Positions 47,988 through 60,899 of a stretch of DNA of 64,000 bases are shown here, one piece after another. The position numbers were made by a program, and so were the translations under genes. The DNA lies in the NCBI RefSeq assembly GCF_026914265.1, contig NC_069124.1, positions 32,325,383 to 32,389,382 of the forward strand. Direction: 5' to 3'. Numbering within the stretch: position 1 is the stretch's first letter; each line of letters begins with the position of its first letter. The notes below the pieces were generated by a model. It saw nothing but the letters and a program-made list of their open reading frames with translations. It was not told where the DNA came from and did no database searches. The DNA is from Mya arenaria (Eukaryota; Mollusca; Bivalvia; Myida; Myidae).

Positions 47988-50900
47988 ATGGACGAAGAGG
48001 TCAGCCCGCGTCAAGAGAGCGAATCGGCTGTCATGGACCCCAATGAAGAGTAAGATCACTTGCAAGAGAAAAGAAAACTATTGTAGTGCATTTTTCCATA
48101 TTGGAAAATTATATACATAAGTGATATAATTCGATGAAAACTTAAGGGACAAACCCAGTAGTCAAAACTTGACAACATTATACCGGTGATAAAATGAGTT
48201 TATTATCATTTTAAAGCCCTTTCATCTTCATTTTTTCAGGGACTTTCCCACAGAAACTAAGGAAAAGGAAAACAAGTCCTCAAAATGCGGTGACACATTT
48301 TTGAAAATATGCAGAGTTGTTTTCTTTTTTGTTTTGGCGCTATTGCTGCTTTCATGCGGCATACTGCACAAGCTTTACTTCTTGACCCTTCTTAACAACC
48401 TATCACAGGTAAAACTCACCTCATTTGTTGCAATTAAATTTGCTCATTTGCTAGAAGTTTTTAAAAACATTTGATATGAAATCATATTTTTATTATTTAT
48501 ACCATAAAGGATTTAGCAGTTATAAACAGAATATTAAATTAAACTATTTCAAATATGTGTTTGGTGTTACAGTTTGTTGAAAAATCAACGACTGACAAAT
48601 ATCAGTTCTGCAAAAGTATAAAATGTCCACAAGTAGTCATACATGATATTATCATATAGATACGTATACAAATTTTGCGTAGACCAGTATGCAAATTAAT
48701 GTAAAATGATACTATTGTTGGGGTATAATAAACCAACGACTTCCTTCTTTCAGTTCAGATTTGTTTACATAAAAGGTTTGAAAATTAGGTATCAAATCCA
48801 TAAGATTAAAGTTCCTTTTTAGTCTAAAATTGAAGACAAGAAGAATCGAGCAATTTCAATTCTCGTGTGCATTGCATTTTTTGAATTCTTGACATCTCTT
48901 ATAATTCTTTGGAGAGTTGTCTTCCAAGGTCAGAAGACTAAATGGACAAAACGTCACATAGCGGTAAGTCATCCTCCCTAAATCGATTGTTCTGCTGTTA
49001 TGATTTAAATAATTTAAATGAATAGATATGACGATTGTATTACATGTATATTATTTGTCAGTTTGTTAAAGCTTAATATATAAACAAGTACATGCAATTA
49101 AATGATAATAATACATTTAAATATGCAGTTAAAATTCATTTAGACATTCAAGTACATGTTTTATTGACCATTTTAGACAGCTATCCTGCAGGCCGTGAGC
49201 ACTATTGGAGAGGTCTATTTGATTATCTATGCGCTTCCATTACTGGACAGTTTGAGGGCATGTTTAGTTCTAACAACTCTACCAATTATTCCAAGCATCT
49301 GCCAGTTCGTGACTTTAATTTGTCGGCTTAAACAAAAGAGTCGCATCAGAAAGAGTTCTTTCCTCAAACTTTGTGTAGCTGGTTTCCCGGTTTTGGCACT
49401 GGCAGGGAGTGTTTTAGTATTCATGAAGTGGTTGATTCCTTTTGATAGCGACCCGCATCTAAAATGGGCGTTGCCAACTTTTTTGATATTGAAGTCATTA
49501 TGCTATTTGGATAATTTCCTTTGCTTTAGAAGTAGAGCTGCATATGCTACACAACAAACAGCAGGGGAATTGAACTCCCAAGACTCGGAGACAAGCGAAT
49601 CTAAAATAAAAGAGAAACAGTACAATGCCGAAAATAAACAAGAATTTATACGATTATCTGTTCGTTGGTTAACATGCTTAATGTTTATTATTTTGATAGT
49701 GCTGAATTTAGACATGAAACTGATTGAAACAATCACCAACAAAAACAATCTTGCAACTGAAACATTTCTGACAAACGAGAAATTCACACTGAATGGAAAC
49801 ATTTCGTCTAATTCAACAGTTTCGACTCCAGTGCAACCACATGACGGGACATTGATATCGACGAACCATTTCATTTTTAACCACTTAATGAAGTTTTATT
49901 TCCGCGTTAAGTTTGAAGTAGAATGATGGCATGTTCACTTGTGATTTCTCAATCGGCTTTGTTGGCTTGTCGATTGTCAATGCAGCAATTTTCATTTGCC
50001 TTGCCACTCATTCTTACCCCGCCGTTATCCACAATTGCTGTTGTAAGACTTTCCTGCAATAACTTTCTTGAAAGTATCCAGTACATAGTCGGAACTGATT
50101 TGACATGTTCTTTGCCTGTAGACTATCAGTTTTTCATAACGAGTGGTGCTTTGGCTTGGATTGCTGTAATCACGTTAACGTGGTACATCTGGGTTCCTCG
50201 GGTCGAGCGAATGGCAAAACAGGAAAGGTACAATAACAGGGGATTTAGTTATAGTAACATTTTAAAGACTTATGTCAGAAAATATGATAAGCAATATGAT
50301 ATATCTACATCTAAAGCTATCCGAAGTCAGATTATGTTCACGGTTTATAAAATAGAGTTCTAATATGGAAATTAAATTCATCTAGCAAATTAATGTATAA
50401 AAAGTTTGAATGTGTTAATGAGACTGTCGAATTTTACGTTTTTACGTTGATAGGTTTTTTTCTGGTTGTATTTTCGATTTCATCTTCCCCGATTTGAACA
50501 TGCTCCTGCGAAGGAGAAATGACCATGAAATTGGAGAGCTCCATACGGACAGGATACAACAGAGGGATGACATTCCGAAAGTCATCATCTGCGTAACAAT
50601 GTGGCACGAAACCTGTAAAGAAATGTGTCAGCTACTAAAGTCTATTTGCAGGTTTATAAATGTCTTGCTCGTCCCTGTATTGTTCATTGTATTATAGCTT
50701 ATGAAAATAAGAAACTCGACTCTGGAAATTTTACTGCTTCTTTGAGGTAATATCGTTGCGTTACATCAATAACACAGCATGCTGTTTTTCATGTTTTACG
50801 TTTGAGAAAGTGATGAAAATTGTAAAACTATTTTTAAAGATATTTATATATCTTTCATTAAGAAATTACACCAGTGAACAATACTTTTTAATTGCCTGTT

Positions 50901-53900
50901 AATACCTTATGCCGCGAATAATAGTGTGCATACATTTTAATTCGAAGTATGAATTCCATCTAATTTTCTTATCACATTTTTTCAGATTAGATTTGCACTT
51001 ATTTACTCGAGGTGAAGCCGACAACGAAGAAGGTGATGGAAAACAAGACACTGAAAAGAAAACACAAGACCCTGATAAAATTGAAGTTGAAGGTAAGTAC
51101 ACTAAGCAGAGTATGTTATGCATGTTTTAGTTTCAAACCAAACATATGTCAATTAACATCTGGTAAAACAATAAGCAATGTCTAAAGATATTGAAGTAAA
51201 ATCTTCTATATTTCAGTGCAAATAGTATTTGACGACGCATTTTGCTCAACAAAAAACGGTCGAGAGGTTAATGAATATATGCTCCAGTTTATGCCATGTT
51301 TGCAAAAGGCCGTTGGGTATGTAGTAAGCTTTATTCCCGTAGTAAAATAGTGTAGAGGTGTATTTAGTTGCACAAACTATAAATTATCGGTAAATGTATT
51401 TGTAAGTTTGCAAACAAATCAAATTCATAACGGAATGCTGTTAAAATGTGTTTGAATGTTCCATAAGAAAATTTAAAACTTCGGTTTACCTTGAGCAACC
51501 GTATCACAGCGAAGTAAATCATATGTATTTGAATTTTAAGGAGCAGTTCATTGATGAAAAAAGTGGTACAGACACCTTATGGCGGAAAACTTATTCTTAA
51601 ACTCCCAGGAGGAACACAAATGACGTTGCATTTGAAGGATAAGAAAAAGATAAGGGCCAGAAAACGTTGGTCTCAGGTAAAATATTTATATGAACAATTA
51701 CAGAAAGCCTTTTAAAACATGAATTGTATATCGATGATGAGTTGGTGTGTGTGTGTGTGTGTGTTGTGTGTGTGGTGTGTGTGCGTGCGCGTGCGCGTGC
51801 GTGTGTGTGTGCGCGCGCGTTGTTTATGTCTTGATAGTTCGTTTGTGTCTCATATGTCGTTGGATCGGTATGTTATCACGAGAGCATGCACGGTAAATGG
51901 TAAATTGGCTTGTCCCTTTAGTTTGCATTACTTTAATACGTCATTGTAATAGTAGTCGGGCTGTATCAACATGTATCAAAATACCATGACCTTAATATCT
52001 ACTTTCGTCATTATATCATTTAAGTTAAACAACCTGCATTTTATCACTTTTATTTCATACTGTCTTCTAATTTATTTTTATTTAACGTTTTCTTTTCCAA
52101 TATAGGTGATGTATATGTACTATTGTCTGGTGTACAAAATGAGGAAGGCCTATCCAATAAAGTTTAAAGACATGGCAAGTTATTTTAATGATTATCAGCC
52201 ATTTGGGATTTCATTTATATAAATTTATCAAATGAATTTAGTAAAACATTTGCTTACTATATATGTGTGTACTATTATTTCATTTATGACGTGTTTTATA
52301 ATAAAATTGATTTACTGTACAGCTGAAGAACACATTCATTTTAACCCTTGACGGTGATGTAGACTTTGAGCCGGAGTCAGTCCTACGAATGATGGATCGA
52401 ATGAAGATGAACAGCCGTGTCGGAGCAGTTTGTGGTAGAATTCACCCCATAGGATCAGGTAGTTCTATGAGCATTTAACTCTTTTTTTTGATAAAATGAT
52501 ATGCATTTTGTCAATAACTTTATGTTTTTTCATTATTTATCTTTATTCACATCTAACAATTATTCACTTAAGGTCCAATGGTCTGGTACCAACAATTCGA
52601 ATATGCAGTCGGACACTGGCTTCAAAAAGCAAGCGAACATATCTTTGGTTCTGTGCTCTGTTGTCCTGGATGCTTTTCTTTATTTCGAGCATCTGCCCTA
52701 GTTGACGATAACGTCTTGAAAACGTACACCAAAGAGCCAACGGAAGGAATTCACCTTGTGCAGTTTGAACAAGGCGAGGACAGATGGCTTTGCACCCTGC
52801 TCCTTAAACGAGGATACAAGATAGACTACTGCGCAGCCTCAGATGCAAAAACGTTTGCACCAGAAAACTTTTGGGATTTTTTTGTTCAAAGACGGCGCTG
52901 GTCACCATCAACAATGGCAAACATGATGGACTTGGTCCTTTCTTGGAAACAACTAGTCCAAAACAACAGAGAAATCAACCATTTGTTCATGCTTTATCAA
53001 TTGGTGCTAGTTATAACAAGTGTGTTAGCTCCTGGAACTGTCATTCTTATGATAGCAGGGTCATTCAGTACGGTATTAGGTTTAACGCCATGGTATGCCT
53101 TTTTCGTTGCCGTGACTCCGGTAGTTTTGTTCGCAGTGTTATGCCTGACAGTGTCTCAGAAAAAGCAACTCAATGTAGCCGCAATACTAAGCACAGCATA
53201 TTCACTTGTAATGGTTATTGTTACAATCGGCACAATGGTAAACATCACAAACGAGACAGTTCTTTCTCCTACCGTGATCTTCCTCATATCTATCGGTCTA
53301 GTATTACTGATATCTGCGTTGCTTCACCCTAAAGAGTTCACATGCTTGTTTCCTGGCTTGCTTTATTTCGTTTCTGTGCCTTCTACATTTATTTTTCTGA
53401 CAGTGTTTTACGTGTGCAATCTACATGACATCAGTTGGGGTATTCGAGAATCCAAATCACAATCAACTCAGTCTGAAGTAAAAAGTGGAAAGAAATCGTT
53501 TGTGCGTTTGCTTTTTACTCTAGTTCGACATATCCTGCAGGCAAAACTCGCTAAAATCAACTCCAAAGGTTCAACTTCGGACGATATTGAGAGACAACAA
53601 TGCGAACAAGGTGAGGAAAAAATAGATCATGAGGACGATAGCTACTGGATAAAGGTACAATTAACAGACTCAAAACAAAACTTTGAAACAATTCAGCTCG
53701 AGGAAGCTGAAGAGGAATTTTGGACAAAATATATAAACAAGTATTTGAAACCACTAGAAAGCAACAGGAAACTTCAAGAAAAATTTAATCGTGAATTAAT
53801 GGCGTTAAGGAACAACTGTGTGTACGGTTTCTTTATGTTGAACTTAATGCTAGCATTAGCACTGTTGCAATTACAAGTAAGCAAAGAAAGGTTATATGAA

Positions 53901-54059
53901 TCATTATCAATAATGTTTCTGTCAATTTTTGCAATTTTACTTTTGATCCAATTCATCTTTATGCTTTTTTATCGATGGAAAACTTTCTGCCATATTATTT
54001 CAAGCACTGAGGTGTTTGGGTGCCGCTGTTTAAAACGAACAAAGACTAAAGCGCAATAA
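47988..54059 (+). pseudogene. CHS: Chitin synthase, copy C, one-base frameshift in exon 4
   Basis: Exons: 47988-48049, 48240-48408, 48823-48963, 49177-50227, 50454-50651, 50986-51092, 51217-51316, 51541-51676, 52106-52174, 52323-52458, 52573-54059. Each has the same length as in copy A except exon 4, which is 1,051 nt and not 1,052. An A is missing at about 49920, giving a TGA at 49924-49926 inside a conserved membrane segment and before the catalytic core. Exon 11 encodes the same 494 residues as in A, with the identical EDRWLCT and QRRRW motifs and the same early TAA. Either a very young pseudogene or an intact gene with one assembly error; everything else argues for the latter. Confidence 0.85.
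51744..51819 (+). repeat. TG/CG microsatellite, copy C
   Basis: Counterpart of 8380-8461, shorter and with a broken phase (TGTTGTG, TGGTG). Confidence 0.9.
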
Positions 54060-55381
54060 TTTGAAGAACACATGAAAGGGCATGGGAAAGGTTAAAAATC
54101 AGATAAGCCGCCGCCTGATTATAAAAATAAGCTTGCTGCGTATCATAACGACGGCTATAATAAAACTAATGATGATACGCATCTCCTTCATAAAGTAAAC
54201 AAGAGTCAAGGACATTTATGGTTCCGCAACATAAAACAAAGCGGAGAACATCAACACCCATGACTTTCAAAAACAAATGAAAGAGTTTGAGCATGATTTG
54301 GGGGAAGAGGTAGAATCTGATGAGCCGCCGCCTGATTATTTGCACGAGCCTGATTTTGATCATAACGACAGCGATGATGAACCTTCATTAAGATAACCGA
54401 ACTCAAGGAAATACGTCTTTACTGGCACAAAATACAATGTGTGCGCAATATAAAAAATGCTATTGCTGATGGTTGTTTTGAAGACCTGGAATGAAATACA
54501 CTAACGCCAATATTCATGGGGGAAAATAATTCATATCAGCGGATACAATAACAATGATAATATATCCCATATTGAAAGCAAAAACTACATCCATGTTAAT
54601 CAATATTGTATGTTCGTATCTATCTGTTATCTGTTCTTTTTTATTGATGGTTTATTTTTCATTCTTGTGCGGTCAGTTTGTGGTATTTGTATTTATGTAT
54701 GTGGTGTTTACACGTGTGTGTCCTTTGTTCATTGTCGTTCAGGCCCTTACCATGTGCATCTAAACAAGGTTTATTTAACAAATCATTTCTTGACTACTGG
54801 GCTTGTCCCTGTTATTTTCACTGTATTATTTTAATATAGCACTAAAACGTTAGCTAATAAACTCATGTTTAAAACATTTTAATTTTTATTTCGCTTTATA
54901 CTTATATCTGAATAATATCTCAAAATGTGCATTTGTTTTATTTGATATTCGTTTTAAATTATGTATGGTTCATTAAAGCGTGCAAACATTTCATTTTTGC
55001 AGTTTTTGCTTTAAAAAAAACGATGTCGAATGTATAGATTAACACTAACACAAATTGAAGTTTGATTACTTTCCAGCACCAATACGTTTATGCATCGTAA
55101 CGGTAGACACTCTTTGAGTATTTCAATTTAAACAGCTAAAAAGTTATGCGTATTAGAAAAGAGATCGTTCACAAACACACATATTCATTGTATGGATAAT
55201 AAGAGGGTATCCAGAGTTTCAGATTATTAGCTAATTTCAAGATTATTTTTGCGAATATTCACTACTGCTGAATTATGGCAAGCAGTAGATATAATAGCAA
55301 TATATATAGGTTAGTGCAATATAGTTGTTGAGGTATGCCGGTATGCCCCAAAGTTGAGTTTGACTCTTTGAATGCAAACAG
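54060..55381. other. CHS tail relic and intergenic DNA, copy C
   Basis: The first part, to about 54395, is the decayed C-terminal tail, as at 10701-11036. The remainder is AT-rich with no supported gene. Confidence 0.5.
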
Positions 55382-55788
55382 TTGTCACTGGAATTTATCG
55401 CCAATAGCAATGCACATCTTCTGGTCGTCAATAAACGACTTGTAGTATTAGGGTATAAACATGTTGAGTTTGAGGCCTGGATAAGGGGAAGGAACGGAAT
55501 ATTCTCCGGTGTTATCGAGGCTGAAGCCAAACTCCTCATCATGCTGTCTTGTGCGTCTTACGCAACCACTTGGGATTTTCAGAGGATACATTTCATGTCA
55601 GTGATGACATACTCATTGGACGTTATATAACATCAAATGTTGACAATGCGCGCGACACATCAATATCCTTATTATGTACATTCTCTGACATAGATCAGGC
55701 ATATAAAGTTGGGCATACAAACATTTGTATTTCCCGTGAATTCCCTCGAACAATTCAGGATGCCCGCAGACAACTTTTGCCAGAATAA
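55382..55788 (+). pseudogene. Copy C of the unidentified 135-aa ORF, frameshifted
   Basis: Identical to 12023-12430 except that one A of the GAAAGCC run is missing near 55523, which breaks the frame after about 48 codons. The downstream frame is still open to TAA 55786-55788. Confidence 0.4.
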
Positions 55789-56056
55789 GAGTCTGCGTGA
55801 GTTCCACGGCATGGAGAAAGTGACCATTATCTTTCCGGCATTCTAACATTTGACATTTGTCTAGGCTATAACTAAAATTAGGGCCACCGTATCAAGCGGG
55901 TAACGTACACTTGGCGTTATTTATAAGTATGTTTTAAATGTTTTTTAAGTAAATACATTTGGTTACAATTGACCTTACGACAGCGGTTTCTAAGCCACAC
56001 CTCCTGATATCAAGGGAGCGAACTCTGCCTATGTCAGTCAAACAAACAAGGAAGCA

Positions 56057-57348
56057 ATGGCGTCTCGCGTCGTTTCACTTTCCGATATTCCTGACAATTT
56101 ATCATAAATGTGACATTTCACTGCGAAAAAATAGTAGTCAAAGGAATCGGAAGGCTCGATATATCTTTAGAGGATGAAGATATCTAACACTTACGGGGTA
56201 ACAACTATCCAAGGATAACCGTTATGTTGTCAACATTGACATGGATACAAAGGAAAAGCTTGTGTGTGTGAAGCATACTGTCAATGCAAACAAGGGTAAG
56301 TTTAACTTTTAATAACACCGGTCATTCTTACAGTATTGTTGAAACAAAGATTAAATCATCGCACAATATGAGTAAATCATAAATGGCCCGAATGGGGAAC
56401 CCGGAAGTGACATTAAATGACAGTTACATGCCAGCTATATAACCTTGTATTCTATAGTATGAGCAGAAATGGTTTCTTAGGGTTATGCATAAAAAAGTTC
56501 AGTTCTCAGCGACTGAACACTCCCCCTTATGAATAATAATGTAATAGTTGACAAGTTACAATCGTGGGTGATACCAATCTGTAACTTTTGCATTTCTTAA
56601 ACACTCACATGCTTTGATTTTTGTTCTTTTAAAATTGTTGAACATGTTCACACACTCTGGCTGTAAAAGTGGCTGGAGGAAAAGTGCCCCCGGTGTGGGG
56701 CTTGAACTCACAATCACCGGAACACTAACACGGCGCTCTAACCAACTAAGCTGACCGGGCAGCTGGTTCTAACCCACACACACTACCATTCCCCCATTAA
56801 CCTGTTAAGGCTGATGGAGGGCCTCCTGCTGTTTACCGTTGCCACCATTAAAGTATTCTTATTGATGAATATAATGAAGTCTTCAACAAGCCTACCGCCA
56901 CAGGGGACATAGCATATGACCAGACCCCCCCCCCCCACACACACACACACATGATATATGCCAGTCCAGGCAATGTCAACCGCAAGAGAAAACCAGTGAT
57001 GACAAGTTTTACAAATAATCGGTAGGACCTATTTTAAAGCTTTTTACAACATTTAGTTTTACTTTGCTGTACAAAAGTAATGGACTATTTCAGAAAATAC
57101 AACAACCACAAAACATACAGTTAGCTATTATCTTGTCAGTATTTCATTATGATATACATGTAGAAAGCAAACACCAAAGGCAGTAGCATTTACAGCTAGT
57201 ATTAAAATATTTAACAATGCATATAACTGATTTATTTGAATATTGGCATCTTTTATTTATTTCAGGAATGTATGGTCTTTTGAAGAGAGTTATTGAAGTT
57301 GTTCAGCATGATGTTTTGATGGATTCTTGGAAGGATGTACCTCTATGA
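56057..57348 (+). pseudogene. Copy C of the broken small gene
   Basis: Same ATG context (56057), same internal breaks, same donor (after 56295) and acceptor (57265), and same terminal exon 57266-57348 as in unit A. The breaks shared by both copies are therefore not random read errors. Confidence 0.4.
56685..56760 (-). repeat. tRNA-derived sequence, copy C
   Basis: The same 76 bases as 13327-13402 in unit A. Confidence 0.6.
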
Positions 57349-57550
57349 TGTTAGCTTCAGTTCTGGAGTATAACACCAGTTGTTGCATATTTAATATCAG
57401 ATTTATTAAATATATTGTTGTTTTGCAAACATTACTTAAACTTTGATATTTCTTTGGTGCTTATGTATGGTATTGTAGGTGAACATCTCTTTATTGCAAT
57501 GACAAATATATTTTAAATTATATAGTATTAACAGAAGTTATTTTTCACTG

Positions 57551-57740
57551 TTAAAGCTGCACTTTCACAGATTGATCGCTTTGACAACTTACACAAGATC
57601 CGATTGTATTTATCATATTTTGGCTAGGAGAAGTTTGCTTTGTGATTTATATATTAGGTCTTAATTTAAAGAATGCCAAAATAAGCCGATTCTGAGACAA
57701 AAAAGTGTCAAAACAGAAATCTGTGAGAGTGCAACTTTAA
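57551..57740. mobile_element. TTAA-flanked MITE, copy C
   Basis: Counterpart of 14195-14384, with the same terminal inverted repeats and TTAA borders. Confidence 0.8.
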
Positions 57741-57948
57741 GAATACTGGTAATCGAGTGTACATGTGATCCAAAAGCTGAACATGGGATGAACTATCATT
57801 AAATATTATAGATTTACATAAATGGCACCAGATATAAGAATAGCATTGAAATCATGTACATGTTTGACTTGTTCTTTATTCATAATAAGTCTAGGTCTTT
57901 ACAGCACATATTTGGCAGAATCAAGTTCTAATGAACTTAATAATTGAT

Positions 57949-58785
57949 TTATATGTACAGTGAAATAAATTGATTTATACAGAAAATAATACCCTGGCGA
58001 TTCAGACCGTTCTGTTGTGTTTGTTTTTTTGGTGGCTCAGATATTAATCTGAGTTTTGGAGGAGGTCTAGCTGGTGTGAGCTGGTCAAATACAGTAGCTG
58101 TTTGAGGGTCAGGGTTTCTTGATTGGGTTTCCCGTCGACAAAGTGCTGATATGAAAATATAAACCTATGAAATGTGTCGAAATGACAGCTACAATAACCA
58201 TTGTTTACATAGTAACCATAAAAGGAGATGAGATTCGGAAGCATGCGATGGTTCGGACAAAAATTTAGTTGTACGATGTTTCCTGATTTACTTTGAAAGC
58301 AAAGCAGTTTATAAGCATACATAACGGTATCAACAAAAATACCTCTATCTTGAATGAAATCAATTGTGTCCATGTTGAACCTGATATTAAATGGCCATTA
58401 ATGCCGATTTGACAACAGAAGCCCAAACATAAATGTACGATGTTTATAGTTTAAAAATAGTAACACTAATTTAGATCATGCACGGACAATTTCAGTATTA
58501 AATAATGTTTATGCGGATTGATCCCCCACCCCCTTATAAGCAAAGAAGTAGTTTTGATCAGAAAAATACTTTTGTACAGACGTATAGATGTTTCGCCTTT
58601 GATCGATCTTTCAAGATTTTCAAGTTCAGCTGTTGGTGGGGTCTTCCACAGAGTCTGATCCAGCGCTTGCATTTTTCCAAATTACTCGCTGGTTTCGAAT
58701 ACGGAACGAATTGCACGCCATCTTTAGTCGGCTTGGCTACCTTGTATCCGAATTACAAGTGCCATGACAACACCTTTTTTACCAT
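57949..58785 (-). CDS. THAP-type zinc-finger gene, copy C, frame disturbed
   Basis: Exon 1 is 58785-58570 and exon 2 is 58145-57949, with the same splice sites as copy A. The A-run after the ATG has six A and not seven. The A-run before PDPQ in exon 2 has one more A than in copy A. The break after CNSDTR is shared. Because the two copies disagree only in homopolymers, base-calling uncertainty is a real alternative to pseudogenisation. The CCAAT and YY1-like block lies upstream at about 58851-58897. Confidence 0.55.
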
Positions 58786-60704
58786 AATTCTTAAAAAGGC
58801 GAGGAAATGCCAGCGCATGTATATGACGGACTCTGGTCAGTTTGACGGACAAAATGGCGGATAACAACACGGCTTATCAGCGCTACATTCTGATTGGCTG
58901 ATAGGACCTGTCAATCAAATCCTGTCATAAGGTCAATTAACCATATCTTGAGTTTTTAAAAGTGAGGTTATAGCTGATAATTGTTTGACGTACACATACC
59001 GTGCATGAAATGTGTAAAACAAATTAATCTTCAATGAGGTACATTAGATTGCCTTTTTTATTTTGAAATAATTGTTTACATGTAACTCTGTATGTTTGTA
59101 TCGAAGATATACATTTTGTTGCTGTAAAAAAACCCCTTAAAGAATGAATTTAAGTGTATGGTACGGTTCTGCGGTATAGATTGTATTAATAGTAGTTTGT
59201 CTATAAGGATCAGTTGGTTATTATAAAAGACATAGAACACAAAATCACAAACAAGAAACATAGAACAGCACAAAACTCTACAAACAGCACAGTGCATAAA
59301 TGCTATATATATATATATAATAATTGGTATGTTTATCAAGAACTGTTAGGTACCGCCTTGAAACGGTCAGTAAAATGTAAATTTACTGGGGGTTTAAACC
59401 AGTTTATGTGCACAAACCTCACTCTTATTCCAACAATTCTTAATAAAGATAAAACGCAAAAGGTAAATCTTATCAAAGTATGCATTAACTTGAGGAAACT
59501 TATAAAACAAATAATAATAAAAAGCGAAAAGGTTTCCCTTATTAACCTGTGTTTTTGTTTCTATAATTGTTAATATTAACAAATAAGCTAAGAATATTCC
59601 TTTTGTGGAATAAACAGGGAAAGGTTATCGAGACTTAGTGGACTGGTTACCTTGATGCAAGTAAGAATAGTAGTATGTAGCCTGTATTGTAAATCATCTA
59701 CAATTGGAGCTTCCTCGGCCATTCTTTTTAAAGATATTCAAAAGACAATTTGTATATATGCTGCTGGATAATAAACTTATGTAAATCAAGGCCCAATACT
59801 TTGACTGTAATTATTGTCGAGTAATGGCCTTTGTTCTACTAAAATGAGTAGAAGAGTATTGGCGCTTGCTTCGCGGCGCTCTTGTCTAGCACCTATGTTT
59901 TTCAAGGAAGTTGAGGTATTATGATAGCCTTTGTCGTCGGAGTTATCGAGCAAAAACTTTAACCATGGTCGTACTTCAAAAACTGAAAGATATTCAAATG
60001 AAACTCGGTACATATATACTGCGAAGCCCATAACATTGGCTTCCATAGTTGTCAATTTGGAAACATAAAATGATGGTTTTATGGTATTTGTTTTGTCATT
60101 CTTGTTAGCTCCTCTTTTACTCTGAAATACTAATGATCAATTTGGACTTAAAAGTCATCGGTAAAACTGTATTTTTACAAAGGTTTCTAACAGAAATATA
60201 TATCTTGAATACTGATGATATATTTGGTAGTTATGTCCTTGGTAAGGCTACATTTTATAATGATTTCAAACAGAAACATTTCTCTTGAATATAAATGATG
60301 CACTTGGCATTACTGTCCTCAATAAGGCTGCATTTTAGTATACCCCCCCCCCCCCTTCCCCCTTACATATTTCCAAGCTAGTTCAATGAAACTATAGCAA
60401 GGCAGATATAATTTTAATCACCAAATGATGTAATCACCAAATGATGTAAAATATTTCTCCAGTTACATTTGAGGGTTAATCTGTTTCTGTGGTTTTCCAT
60501 CTACCTGAGAAAGAGGGTCAGCCAATGATCGACTTCTTTAACAGCATCTACATCTTAATGACAGACATCATGGTGTTCATGTGATAAAGAAATGATTATT
60601 CAATTTCTAGCTCTGAATGACTACCTTATTCTAAGAGCTGCAAAAATATTAAATAAGAAGTATACTTTGATACGACACAAGATGATTTTCACTACTCCTT
60701 TTAG

Positions 60705-60860
60705 GTAGTTAGAAGAGGTCTGTGGGAAGATTATGACTCTCAGAAACATCGGAGCCGTGGACGTACGCAAGCGACTCTGCACCGCCACCGTTTTATCCGG
60801 CCTCGTGACATACGCCTGCATCTCGCTTCCACTGACCTACTTCATCATCAGCAGCTTTAA
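60705..60860 (+). other. Orphan exon-like segment, copy C
   Basis: The same as 17349-17504, acceptor included. A one-base gain downstream (CAAAATAAA) lengthens the alternative hydrophobic frame. Confidence 0.3.
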
Positions 60861-60899
60861 AAAAATATGTGACAAGCCGTGTTTCAGGCTTGGATTATT

